From positions 1 to 32,107 of IMG/VR virus record IMGVR_UViG_3300043540_000294: a stretch of DNA of 32,107 bases; one strand, given 5' to 3'. Shown piece after piece: positions 1 to 7,558 of this stretch (position 1 is the stretch's first letter; every line of letters begins with the position of its first letter). Position numbers and translations under genes: made by a program. Below the pieces are notes generated by a model. It was not told the DNA's origin and searched no databases. It saw nothing but the letters and a program-made list of their open reading frames with translations. Source of the stretch: a virus.

Positions 1-151
1 CGAAGTAGTCCATGTAGACCGCAGCCGTTTCCATCCAGTTCGCCAGCGTCTCGAAATTGAACCGCAGCTTCTCCGGGTCCAGATGTATCTCTTCCGTGCC
101 GATGGTCAGTTTCCGACTGTCCAGCGGCAATCCTTTTTCGTTATTCGTCAT
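1..151 (-). CDS. Unknown phage protein, N-terminal part (runs off window)
   Basis: Only the first 50 codons are inside the window; the gene continues past position 1. It starts MTNNEKGLPLDS and contains a charged, helical stretch with no motif that I recognise. A GAGGAG ribosome site lies 6-11 bases upstream of the ATG, inside the end of the helicase gene, and the two genes overlap by 11 bases. It is therefore translated with the replication operon. Function unknown. Confidence 0.7.
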   Translation of the reverse strand, partial: MTNNEKGLPLDSRKLTIGTEEIHLDPEKLRFNFETLANWMETAAVYMDYF

Positions 152-1649
152 GCAATATCTCCTCGTCCCCCTTGGGGTTGAATTTCGGTTTGATCTCATC
201 TATTTTGTCGCCCACTTCGTCAGACTTCAAGGCAGCCTGTTCGTTGCAGCGCATACGGTATTTATGCTGCGTGATCTCTTTGATATCGAGGAGTTTATAA
301 TCAAACTCGATCCAGAACGGGAACCGGCTCTTACCGTTGCGATGTTTGATGACGAACACACGGCCCACCTTGGCATCCTTCTCTTGCGTTAGCTGGTTGA
401 TCGACCAGAAACCGTCCAAAGGTTTGAACTGGTCGAAGCTGGTGCCGATATTGCTCTCGTCAATATACTGGTGAATCTCCAGTTCGGCGGCACTCTTGTT
501 CGGCTGCACGCAGGTGAAGCAGCAGAACTTCTCTTCGATGGCGAAGCCACGGAGGTCACGGAGAATGCGGTAGCGGCTCTCCCAGGTCGGGATACCGGGG
601 AAGTCCCGCATTTCACCGATATAGTCCACGATCACCAAGTCTGGCCGGAAGCCGTGCAACTGCAACTGCGAGTGGTAGGCCCGGATGCCGTTGACATCCA
701 ACTGGCCGGAGGGAAACTGCTTGATAATCAGCCGGTTGCCGTCGTCGTAATCCTTGGCGAAATCCTTGGCGAATTGGACGATCTCCTTCTGGAAGTTGGC
801 CAGTTCATTGATGGGATAGCTGGCGAACTGCGACGTGAAGCGCTGGCCGATGCCAAGCTCGTCCATTTCGAGCGAGATATAAAGCACCTTCTTGCCGGCC
901 ATGACGTTGGCCACGGCGGCTTTGACGAGGGCCAGCGATTTGCCGACACCCGGCAGGCCGATCCAGGAATATATCTCACCACGCCGGGGACCGCCGAAGG
1001 CAATAGCTTCGTCAATACTTTTGAAGCCGGACGTGAATATTTCCACGCCCGTCTCGGCGGTCTTCATCCGCTCGAACAGTTCCTCGATATTCGGGAAATA
1101 TTCCAGACCCTTCTCGAAGCTGCGGTCCACCGTCATGGCGGTGCGCAGCATGTCGGATATCTTCATCCAGGTAGCTTCGTCCTCGGGTGCCTTGCGCCAC
1201 AGTTCGTGGCAGTGGTGGAAGGCCAGCTTCATGGCCTGGACCTTGGCGAAGGCCGTCAGCTTATCCAGCAGCACGTCCCGGCTCTGGAAACCGGGGACGA
1301 AGAAGTCGTAGAGGGAGTCCAGTTCCGAGCGGTAGGCTAACTGAATGGCGGCGTCTCGCTCCTTGATATTCTCGTTGAGGTACTCCTCCATGATAAAGCG
1401 TTCAGGGAGGTTCTTATAGTGGTCGAAATGCTGGAACAGCAGCCGGGCGACCATCGCATGAGATGTGTCGCTGAAGTATTCCGGCCGCACGAGCGACTGA
1501 CTCTGGATCAGGAAATAGCGGTCGGTCAACAACATGCCCAGGAGTCGGCGCTGGAAATTAGCATCCCAGCCGAACTTGGGGTTGGCAACGGCGTCCGTGT
1601 TGACGAGGTTATCAAGAACAGACTTCTCTTTATCATTCAGTTGGCGCAT
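141..1649 (-). CDS. DnaB/gp41-like replicative DNA helicase
   Basis: A 502-residue RecA-fold hexameric helicase expected to unwind the phage replication fork 5'-3' on the lagging strand. The N-terminal part (about 1-170) is helical, like DnaB N-domains. The C-terminal motor shows Walker A GLPGVGKS (231-238), the DnaB-type LYISLEMDE segment (256-264) and Walker B LVIVDYIGEM (338-347). Length fits the DnaB/T4 gp41 family (about 450-500). The start has a clear AAGGAG site. It lies in the same leftward operon as a DNA polymerase, Nudix enzyme and sigma-like gene, which supports a replication role. A primase partner is not visible in this window. Confidence 0.88.
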   Translation of the reverse strand: MRQLNDKEKSVLDNLVNTDAVANPKFGWDANFQRRLLGMLLTDRYFLIQSQSLVRPEYFSDTSHAMVARLLFQHFDHYKNLPERFIMEEYLNENIKERDAAIQLAYRSELDSLYDFFVPGFQSRDVLLDKLTAFAKVQAMKLAFHHCHELWRKAPEDEATWMKISDMLRTAMTVDRSFEKGLEYFPNIEELFERMKTAETGVEIFTSGFKSIDEAIAFGGPRRGEIYSWIGLPGVGKSLALVKAAVANVMAGKKVLYISLEMDELGIGQRFTSQFASYPINELANFQKEIVQFAKDFAKDYDDGNRLIIKQFPSGQLDVNGIRAYHSQLQLHGFRPDLVIVDYIGEMRDFPGIPTWESRYRILRDLRGFAIEEKFCCFTCVQPNKSAAELEIHQYIDESNIGTSFDQFKPLDGFWSINQLTQEKDAKVGRVFVIKHRNGKSRFPFWIEFDYKLLDIKEITQHKYRMRCNEQAALKSDEVGDKIDEIKPKFNPKGDEEILHDE

Positions 1650-1657
1650 AGTTCTCC

Positions 1658-2215
1658 TTAGACGGTGACATTGACAGTGTGCTTCTCTCCAAACGACCGA
1701 TTACGGTCTTCGATGGTCCAGCCCTTCAGGCCGGCTTTGATGAGCGGTATGGCGACCTTGAGGTTCGGCATGAGCCGGGGATCGGCCTTGGCTTCGGCCC
1801 AATAGTACCAGGCTACCGGCTCCGTCTCGCCCTCACGGGGTTTGAGTTCCTGACGGCCGACGACATCCACGACCACGACGTAGATATCGCAGTCGAGTCC
1901 AAGAATCATGCCGACAACCTCGGCGTCATCCGTCGCCACCATCGGGTCGTATTCCGTCAGCCGCTCCAGGCCCGTCTCCTCCTTGAGTTCCCGGCAGGCG
2001 GCTTCCACCGGGTCTTCGCCCGGCTCGATCTTGCCGCCGATGAGATTCAAGCGGCCCTTCAGATAATCCGGCCGGTCCTTGAGAACCAGCAGGACTTTAC
2101 CGAGGACGCTCTCGATATCACGGGCGAAGACCACGACGTACTGTTTGGGTTCGGCTACTTTGAAATCCAGCGGTTTCATCAGGCCACAACCGCTATAACC
2201 GCTAAAGCTCGACAT
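1658..2215 (-). CDS. Nudix hydrolase
   Basis: This 185-residue protein carries a perfect Nudix box (residues 61-83: G-x5-E-x7-REL-x-EE-x-GL), which binds Mg2+ and cleaves nucleoside diphosphate linkages. The N-terminal beta strands (YVVVFARD, KVLLVLKD) and NLIGGKIEPG are typical of the fold. Phage Nudix enzymes often act on (d)NTPs, capped RNA or NAD/ADP-ribose; the substrate cannot be read here. The first ATG (2215) has a GGAAGG site 10-15 bases upstream and overlaps the end of the previous gene by 14 bases. A second ATG at 2179 lacks a good site. Confidence 0.88.
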   Translation of the reverse strand: MSSFSGYSGCGLMKPLDFKVAEPKQYVVVFARDIESVLGKVLLVLKDRPDYLKGRLNLIGGKIEPGEDPVEAACRELKEETGLERLTEYDPMVATDDAEVVGMILGLDCDIYVVVVDVVGRQELKPREGETEPVAWYYWAEAKADPRLMPNLKVAIPLIKAGLKGWTIEDRNRSFGEKHTVNVTV

Positions 2216-2516
2216 CTATGAAAACCTTCCGGTAAAGGGGATTGATGATCGCTGGTTCCTTGCAGGCCCAATCCGGCACGGGCACCGCCTCCGGGGCAAG
2301 GAAGGGGACTATTTCGGGCGGCGCATCGGCCCGGCAGATGAAGCCGTTATCGAGAACGAGGCCGCAGAAATAAACGTCCCGCCAATAAGTGCCCGAGTGG
2401 TTGTAGTGCCGGCTGACAGAAGTGATGAGCAGTTGCCCACCGTCAGGCTTTCGGTAAATGCAGTAGCCCCATCGTGCGGCACATTCCGAGGACCACCAGC
2501 CGTACTTATAGTTCAT
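2202..2516 (-). CDS. Conserved-looking small phage protein, unknown function
   Basis: 104 residues, Trp/Tyr/Cys-rich (starts MNYKYGWWSSECAARWGYC). I chose the ATG at 2516 because GAGG sits 6-9 bases before it. The longer reading from 2567 would have to be translated through a strong stem-loop at 2534-2562. No known domain recognised. Its stop overlaps the start of the Nudix gene. Confidence 0.7.
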   Translation of the reverse strand: MNYKYGWWSSECAARWGYCIYRKPDGGQLLITSVSRHYNHSGTYWRDVYFCGLVLDNGFICRADAPPEIVPFLAPEAVPVPDWACKEPAIINPLYRKVFIDVEL

Positions 2517-2533
2517 ATCGTCCTCGTATAAAT

Positions 2534-2562
2534 GAGCGGCGGGAGACAAGCCCCCGCCGCTC
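2534..2562 (-). terminator. Stem-loop between genes (possible terminator or RNA-processing hairpin)
   Basis: A perfect 10-bp inverted repeat (GAGCGGCGGG / CCCGCCGCTC) with a 9-nt loop lies between the sigma-like gene and the 104-residue gene, just upstream of the latter's ribosome site. On the minus strand it is followed by ATTTATACG rather than a true T-run. It could be a weak terminator, an mRNA-end stabiliser or a processing site. Confidence 0.5.
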
Positions 2563-2586
2563 TTCACCGCACCGAACCAACTTCAT

Positions 2587-3144
2587 TTAACAGCTTACCA
2601 AATAATCGTAGTCAGATAAAGACACCTGCCCACTTCTTATCGGTTTTTCTCTGGTGATGCGCTTCCCCATCGACCTCTGGGCATTCCAGATGATCTGTTT
2701 GCAATATGTCGCAAACTTGGGGTCTAATTTGAGGCGTTGGCGGCGAGAGGGCCGAAGATGTGGCGGGACGACCTGGCGGACGATATTCTTGAGCAGCCTT
2801 TCCTGAAACCGGCCGAACTTCTGCCGGTTCGCACCGTGCCTGGTCCTGTTGTCCCAGAGCATTTGCAGTTCTTCGACCAGGGCCTTGAGGAACGGGTCTA
2901 TAGCGAAGACACGGGCTACTTCGAGCGACTTTTCGATAAAGACTTGACGTTTGAAGTAAGAACCGGCTCGTATGACGGAGAAGATGAGTTCTTGGTGGAA
3001 GTCGTCTACATCGTTCTGGTGGTTATTCTTGGTGTTCTTCCTGGCAAGCTGCCAGGCTGCGTAGTAGCAGAGTTGGCCGAACGCCTTCTCCAACTCTTTG
3101 TATTCCGATTCTGAAATCGGAAATGCCTCGATGATACTTTTCAT
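2587..3144 (-). CDS. Possible sigma factor-like protein (T4 gp55-type), tentative
   Basis: 185 residues. Residues about 30-70 (LARKNTKNN...DDFHQELIFSVIRAGSYF) resemble sigma70 region 2.1, and residues about 140-165 (FATYCKQIIWNAQRSMGKRI) resemble the region 2.3-2.4 helix of sigma factors. A basic stretch (PHLRPSRRQRLKLD) lies between. T4-like phages use a small sigma of about this size (gp55) for late transcription, and the neighbouring replication genes fit that setting. The match is by eye only. It could instead be another helical DNA-binding protein. It has a strong AAGGGGG ribosome site. Confidence 0.35.
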   Translation of the reverse strand: MKSIIEAFPISESEYKELEKAFGQLCYYAAWQLARKNTKNNHQNDVDDFHQELIFSVIRAGSYFKRQVFIEKSLEVARVFAIDPFLKALVEELQMLWDNRTRHGANRQKFGRFQERLLKNIVRQVVPPHLRPSRRQRLKLDPKFATYCKQIIWNAQRSMGKRITREKPIRSGQVSLSDYDYLVSC

Positions 3145-3161
3145 GTACCCCCTTCAATGCT

Positions 3162-4463
3162 TTATCCAATGCGTTTGAGATCATTCTGATTTCTCCCTCC
3201 CTTGACAGAAATTGACAACCTGAGTCCGGGCGCCAGTTCACAATCTGACTCCAGAACTTCCCTGATCGCCAAGTGGACCTTGGACCACTGTTTTGCGGTC
3301 GCCGTGACCGCATAACCGTCGTAAACGTGATAGACCACCCGAGCGGGTTGGTCGAGTAAGACTTGATGCAGGCGGATCAGCTTCTCAAAGCAAACGAGAG
3401 CCGCCGGTGCCTGCACTGAGAAATTACGGGCACGATATTCCTTCTCGGGGAAGTATCGCCACCGGCCGAAGAAGTCCTCAGCCTTGCCGTCCGCCTTTGC
3501 CTGGTCTTGCACCTTCTCGACAAAAGCGATGGCATCCGGGAATAATTCCCGGATTCGATATACGGCCTTCTGTGCCGCCTCGTGAGTAATGCCGATTTTC
3601 TCAGACAGAGCTTCCGCTCCTTGTCCGTATATAACCGGCAGGAACAATTTTTTCGCTACCGAGCGTTCGCCTTTTTCCCCGAAGACCTTCTCGTAGATCG
3701 CCAGGTATACGTCCGGCGTCTGCACCAATTCGCCCAGGAGCTTGTCCTTGCTCAGCCAGGCCAACATGCTGACCTCCATGTGCCGGAAGTCGTAATAGAG
3801 AAATATCTCGCCCAACTGCCGGGGAATAAGGTTCTCTTTATCCTCCGGGCCGAGCGTGTGCGGCAAGAAGGACTGCTTATATTCGCCCCGGCTGCCCAGG
3901 CGTCCGTTATCCTGGCCCTCGATCTCGTAGTACGGGTAAACGACGTTCTCGATGCGGCGGTCGTTGAGGCCGGCGGTTTCCACGGCCGGCAAGACCTTCT
4001 TGATAAGCGGCAGGTGGACCCGGCGGTAGATGCCCAGGATTTTCTCCCAGGTCGAGAACTGGAACAGCGACTTGGCACGCACCAAAGCTTCGCCCAGAGA
4101 CGTGGGCCGCTTATGCCGGTGGCCGAGATATGCCTCCAGGACTTTCAGGTCGATAACGGCCGCATCAACATCAAAGTCTTTGCGCCCGTGGTAGCGAAAA
4201 TACGAAAACAGGTTCTTCACGTTCCAGCAGAATACCTTCCGCCCCTTGCTGAATACCGAACGCCGGAGATTGGACCACAAGAACGGCAAGTTCTTCGGGT
4301 CGAGAGATATCCTCATCTCCGAACCTTCAGCGCAGCAAATAACCAACTCGGCCTTGCTGTCCTGCGCCGTGAAGTCCAAGACCTCCGGTTCGCAGTACAG
4401 GTAGACGGCTTGGCTACGCTTCACCGCATCAGCCAGTAAAACTGAAACCTCGAAGAAACTCAT
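3162..4463 (-). CDS. Short family A (Pol I-like) DNA polymerase
   Basis: A 433-residue polymerase. Motif A is YYDFRHMEVSML (catalytic D225, E230). Motif B is RSVAKKLFLPVIYG (R267, K271, Y279; the usual Phe at the O-helix position is Leu275). The RNFSVQAPAA segment (346-355) matches the Q-helix. Motif C is YHVYDGYAV, keeping D382 but replacing the usual HDE with YDG. Residues about 70-130 look like a degenerate RNase H-type 3'-5' exonuclease domain without the DxE catalytic set. The protein is shorter than Pol I (about 600-900 residues) because thumb and exonuclease parts are reduced. It could be a divergent replicase, a repair or translesion enzyme, or one piece of a split polymerase. It is the first gene behind the promoter at 4503-4531. 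Confidence 0.78.
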   Translation of the reverse strand: MSFFEVSVLLADAVKRSQAVYLYCEPEVLDFTAQDSKAELVICCAEGSEMRISLDPKNLPFLWSNLRRSVFSKGRKVFCWNVKNLFSYFRYHGRKDFDVDAAVIDLKVLEAYLGHRHKRPTSLGEALVRAKSLFQFSTWEKILGIYRRVHLPLIKKVLPAVETAGLNDRRIENVVYPYYEIEGQDNGRLGSRGEYKQSFLPHTLGPEDKENLIPRQLGEIFLYYDFRHMEVSMLAWLSKDKLLGELVQTPDVYLAIYEKVFGEKGERSVAKKLFLPVIYGQGAEALSEKIGITHEAAQKAVYRIRELFPDAIAFVEKVQDQAKADGKAEDFFGRWRYFPEKEYRARNFSVQAPAALVCFEKLIRLHQVLLDQPARVVYHVYDGYAVTATAKQWSKVHLAIREVLESDCELAPGLRLSISVKGGRNQNDLKRIG

Positions 4464-4502
4464 GCCGCCATGATATCAAAGCCAGAGATGCAACACTATG
4501 CA

Positions 4503-4531
4503 ATTCTAGCGAGAGTGACGTGCCTTATCAA
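4503..4531 (-). promoter_or_regulatory. Sigma70-type promoter for the leftward replication operon
   Basis: Reading the minus strand: TTGATA (-35), 17-bp spacer, TAGAAT (-10). Both boxes match consensus at 5 of 6 positions. The predicted start is about 33 bases before the polymerase ATG at 4463, placed to drive the polymerase-to-helicase operon. Confidence 0.65.
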
Positions 4532-5014
4532 CTTGCGCCCACTACTTTTCTCTTATTTACAGACCGAGTAGCAGACTAAGAGGGGGTGTGCCTTAACTAC
4601 TAGGAGTATTAGTCCTAGTAGTGTATAGAGTATACCCGCCTCCAAGTGTAGGCAGCTAGGGTGCCTGTCCTTGGATATGTGTGGTACTTGTTAAAATAGG
4701 ACTTCCTAACCATCCCTCTCGCTCATTGAAGAGCAGTCTGCTTGTTGACAGAGGGTGTACAACCTAGTCCCATTGGCCGTAGAACGCCTCTCGGTGCGGC
4801 GTTGCTATTGGAAGACTAAGACGTTGGCACAGTTGGTCCGGTGCCCGGCGCAGGTTATTGTTATCCGTGTCGCAGCGTTGGCGAGTACCTGGCCTCTTCT
4901 GCGCTTTACGGGGTCCAAGGGGGACCATCCCGGTAAAAAGAAAGTTAGAGAAAGTTGATATCACTATAGCAAGAACCAGAGTGCAGGGAAGCCCAAAACG
5001 GAAATTTTTTGCCA
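4532..5014. other. Divergent intergenic region, non-coding, rich in inverted repeats
   Basis: About 480 bases with no credible gene; the short open frames on both strands have no ribosome site and no protein-like composition. It contains several perfect dyads: 4596-4622 (10-bp arms, 7-nt loop), 4623-4635 (GTATA/TATAC), 4732-4742 (AGCAG/CTGCT) and 4783-4803 (AACGCC/GGCGTT), plus a direct repeat of AAAGTT at 4941-4957. It may hold regulatory sites, a non-coding RNA or a replication origin. I could not match it to a known RNA family; no tRNA T-loop is present. Confidence 0.5.
4596..4622. repeat. Perfect inverted repeat, 10-bp arms
   Basis: ACTACTAGGA and TCCTAGTAGT flank a 7-nt loop. It is followed directly by the shorter GTATA-GAG-TATAC dyad (4623-4635). 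No T-run follows on either strand, so an operator, an RNA hairpin or an origin element is more likely than an intrinsic terminator. Confidence 0.6.
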
Positions 5015-5043
5015 TTGACTGCTCGGAGAAGTGCCTATTTAAT
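5015..5043 (+). promoter_or_regulatory. Sigma70-type promoter with -10 box inside a palindrome
   Basis: TTGACT (-35, 5015-5020), exactly 17 bp, then TTTAAT (-10, 5038-5043). The -10 sits in the centre of the perfect palindrome 5029-5051. Predicted transcription starts about 20 bases before the ATG at 5070. Confidence 0.65.
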
Positions 5044-5051
5044 AGGCACTT
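5029..5051. promoter_or_regulatory. Perfect 23-bp palindrome over the -10 box (candidate operator)
   Basis: AAGTGCCTATT and AATAGGCACTT flank a single T. The 1-nt centre argues against a simple RNA hairpin and for binding by a dimeric protein. Covering the -10 element is a standard repressor placement. No other copy of this palindrome was noticed in the window. Confidence 0.55.
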
Positions 5052-5069
5052 GGCGCTCTATATAGTCGC

Positions 5070-5780
5070 ATGGGGACTGATGACATGGGTTTTGACCGTC
5101 TGGACGCATGTGCCAAGTGGAATATGCCGCCGGATCACGTCCTGGCCTACCAAATCTGCCTGATGTGGATCGAATATTCCAAGCAGGTCTTCCCCAACTA
5201 CCGGCACTATAAAATGCCGGTCAAGGGCGACCCCCGCAAGGGGATGCTCTTCAAATACTGCCTCAAGCTCGTCAACGAAACCAAGGGACTGGTCACGGAC
5301 TACCCGCTTTATATCAAGGCCCAGCTTCAAGTCCTGAAGTGCATCACGGACGGCGTGGAACACCCGCTCATCGACCCTCGCTGCCTGTGTGGTCCCCAAG
5401 CGTGGAAGCGGTGGAAGCTCTGGAAGCGCAAGTACGACCAGTTGCACCAAACCGTGCGCCAGGAAGAGGTTAAGACACCAGTGACCAAGATCAAAATGGC
5501 GCTGGAGAATACCAAGATATTCTTCGTGCAGCAGTGGCACGGCGAGCCAACGCTGGAGAAACTCCGGGAGGCTATAACCAACCGCAATTTATATCGCTGG
5601 ATCGCCGGCAACAAGGTATCGCCGTACTACCTCAAGATGTCGGCGCATATAAAAAGCCTCTTCCCGGACGTGCATGTCCTGGAGTCAGAGGCTCGTGTCG
5701 ATCTCGATCTGTATCAGTTCAATCCTGAAGAACTCCGGCCGGTCTTTCAACAGTTATTTCCCGGCGACACGCCAGTCTGA
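5070..5780 (+). CDS. Unknown phage protein, 236 residues
   Basis: A soluble, mixed-charge protein rich in Trp and Tyr in the first half (MPPDHVLAYQICLMWIEYSK) with a basic middle (WKRWKLWKRKYDQLHQTV). No known domain recognised. The ATG at 5070 lacks a ribosome site and lies about 20 bases from the predicted transcription start. An in-frame ATG at 5085 preceded by GGGGA (spacing 8) is an alternative that removes five residues. The 3' end overlaps the convergent ATCase gene by 62 bases. It is the only gene directly behind the palindrome-covered promoter, so it may be tightly regulated. Confidence 0.75.
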   Translation: MGTDDMGFDRLDACAKWNMPPDHVLAYQICLMWIEYSKQVFPNYRHYKMPVKGDPRKGMLFKYCLKLVNETKGLVTDYPLYIKAQLQVLKCITDGVEHPLIDPRCLCGPQAWKRWKLWKRKYDQLHQTVRQEEVKTPVTKIKMALENTKIFFVQQWHGEPTLEKLREAITNRNLYRWIAGNKVSPYYLKMSAHIKSLFPDVHVLESEARVDLDLYQFNPEELRPVFQQLFPGDTPV

Positions 5781-6663
5781 GCAATGCCATGCGGACGAAC
5801 ATGCCGTAGCGCAACTGCTTCCAAATTACGCACTGCGGCTTGTCCTTCACCCAATCCGGCAGTTCCCAGGTGCAGGGCATCGGGTGCATGATGATGCAGT
5901 CCTTCTTCAAACGGCCGAAACTCTCCCGGTTCAGTCCGTGATCGTCCTGGAGCTTAACGGCCCAGGGTCCGGCCATTTCGTCGTCCCAGCGTTCGGTCTG
6001 TGGCCGAGTCAGGTATAACACGTCGGCACGGGCGAGCATGGCGTCTCGTTCCTGTTTGTTCGACGCCATCTCAAATTGGTGCGGGTGATATAAAGGCGGC
6101 AGTTGTAGGCCGGACGGGCTGGAGCAATATAAATCCACGTCATAGTGGTCCAGCAGCGTGATAAGGGAGTGGATCGTCCGGGCGTGTCGCAGGTCGCCGT
6201 CGAACATGATCTTCAGACCGTCGATGGTCCGCTTTTCTTCCTGAATCGTGAACAGGTCCAAAAGAGCCTGGGTGGGATGCTCGCCGGCCCCATCACCGCC
6301 GCTAATGACCGGCACGGACGAGGCCCCGACCGCCTGTTGGATATCCATGTCCTGGGAGGTCCGAGCGACAATCACGTCAACGTACTGGCTGATGGTACGG
6401 ATCGTGTCCTTGAAACTTTCACCTTTCTTCATGGAGGATAGATCGACGGCCGGGAAGTTGATGACCTCGCCACCCAGACGCTTCATGGCAGCTTCAAAGG
6501 AGACACGGGTGCGGGTGGATGGCTCAAAGAATAGGCTGGCCATCACCTTGCCCCGCAGGTGACGCTTCTGGCCGGTCTTGGCCTCGTGCATGTAGTACCG
6601 GGCCTTGTCGAAAATCGGGTTGACCTTCTCACGGTCAAAATCGAGACAGGTAGTGACGTGCAT
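5719..6663 (-). CDS. pyrB: Aspartate carbamoyltransferase catalytic chain
   Basis: 314 residues, the normal length for the ATCase catalytic chain, which joins carbamoyl phosphate to aspartate in the first committed step of pyrimidine synthesis. Visible motifs: carbamoyl-phosphate loop STRTR (49-53), the 80s loop SSMKKGES with the Lys that reaches the neighbouring subunit (76-83), R101, HPTQ (129-132), DGDLRHAR (155-162) and the 230s loop TRPQTER (219-225). The HPLPR motif is HPMPC here (260-264), losing an Arg. The C-terminal helix GMFVRMALLRLAC is typical. I start at 6663 (GGAG site) because the longer frame runs through its promoter. No regulatory pyrI chain is adjacent, so it probably works as an unregulated trimer. 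Confidence 0.9.
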   Translation of the reverse strand: MHVTTCLDFDREKVNPIFDKARYYMHEAKTGQKRHLRGKVMASLFFEPSTRTRVSFEAAMKRLGGEVINFPAVDLSSMKKGESFKDTIRTISQYVDVIVARTSQDMDIQQAVGASSVPVISGGDGAGEHPTQALLDLFTIQEEKRTIDGLKIMFDGDLRHARTIHSLITLLDHYDVDLYCSSPSGLQLPPLYHPHQFEMASNKQERDAMLARADVLYLTRPQTERWDDEMAGPWAVKLQDDHGLNRESFGRLKKDCIIMHPMPCTWELPDWVKDKPQCVIWKQLRYGMFVRMALLRLACRREITVERPAGVLQD

Positions 6664-6698
6664 AAAATCTCCGAGATGAACAGCGCAAAATTGTACTG

Positions 6699-6726
6699 AT
6701 TTTATCAGGATTGCACTGGTTGTCAA
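6699..6726 (-). promoter_or_regulatory. Sigma70-type promoter for the carbamoyltransferase gene
   Basis: On the minus strand: TTGACA (perfect -35, 6721-6726), 16-bp spacer, TAAAAT (-10, 6699-6704) preceded by TGA. It overlaps the last codons of the upstream gene and predicts a leader of about 30 bases ahead of the ATG at 6663. Confidence 0.7.
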
Positions 6727-7544
6727 TATGTGCTGAGTGCAGCCACAACTGCTTCTCCGATCTCGACTTGGCTCTGCGAAGGCATGAAGATTTCGTCCCA
6801 CTCGCTGGGCTGTGGTTTCCAGGTGTGCTGGGTCATAGGCGAGATCACGTCGTACCCCCAGCAGCGGATGATGCCACGGTTGGGGTTGTGTTGGAGGTTG
6901 ATGTTGAACTCTTCCACACGGGCAGGTTTGTCGCCCTGCAAGCGTCCGACGCCCTGGCCTCGGACGTTGAAGACGATCATGTAGTTGTGATGGTCGAGCT
7001 TCTTGATTCCATCATAAATAAACCACTGCGGGTGGTCCCGGCGGACACGATCCCCGAGGTAAAGAACGAGCTTCTCGAACTCCGGGTAGACGTTCTTGGG
7101 CGCATCCAGCTTACCGTCATCCAGCTTGGATATCTGGTCATAGACCTCGTTGGCGATGCGGGTTTCTCGTTCGCCGCTGATCTCGTGATACTGGCTGATG
7201 AGTGGAAAGACTTTCTTGCAGGTCCAGGTTTGCGTGCCCACGGAGTCGGTGGTCAATTTGCGAACCGTCATACGCAGGGAACCCAGGGGCGAAATTTCGA
7301 CGGCGATGGCGCCGGGCTGGTCGCCATATTCGATATGGTCCAGGAAGGTGCGGCGGGGCTTGAGCTTATTGATCGGGCCGAGGCGGACCAACTCGTCCAT
7401 GAGGATATCAGCCTTGAGGGGCTTCAGAGGTTCCTCGTGTTCGTCCGGCTGTCGTTTAATCGTTTTGTTGAAGCTTAATTCGGCGTCAAAGCCGAACATC
7501 TGCTCGGCGGTCTTGCTGAACCATTCTCGAAAATGGAGTTTCAT
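6723..7544 (-). CDS. Unknown phage protein, 273 residues
   Basis: A hydrophilic protein with alternating charged helices and beta-like stretches (GAIAVEISPLGSLRMTVRKL; HNYMIVFNVRGQGVGRL). No recognised motif. It starts 14 bp from a divergent gene, with only AT-rich sequence between (TATATA) and no clear ribosome site. Its last codons overlap the -35 box of the ATCase promoter, so the two genes could also be cotranscribed. Confidence 0.75.
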   Translation of the reverse strand: MKLHFREWFSKTAEQMFGFDAELSFNKTIKRQPDEHEEPLKPLKADILMDELVRLGPINKLKPRRTFLDHIEYGDQPGAIAVEISPLGSLRMTVRKLTTDSVGTQTWTCKKVFPLISQYHEISGERETRIANEVYDQISKLDDGKLDAPKNVYPEFEKLVLYLGDRVRRDHPQWFIYDGIKKLDHHNYMIVFNVRGQGVGRLQGDKPARVEEFNINLQHNPNRGIIRCWGYDVISPMTQHTWKPQPSEWDEIFMPSQSQVEIGEAVVAALSTY

Positions 7545-7558
7545 AGGTATATATCTAT

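Noticed and set aside
3582-4439. Long rightward open frame (285 codons)
   Set aside because: Antisense shadow of the DNA polymerase gene, which has clear motifs.
4955-4969. T7-like CACTATAG promoter piece
   Set aside because: Only the end of a T7 promoter matches; the upstream specificity part is absent and no single-subunit RNA polymerase is seen here.
4755-5163. Several short open frames on both strands in the divergent region
   Set aside because: No ribosome sites, atypical composition, and overlap with the promoter, palindrome and hairpins.
6664-6801. N-terminal extension of the carbamoyltransferase
   Set aside because: It would be read through the promoter and into the neighbouring gene, and ATCase length fits the ATG at 6663.
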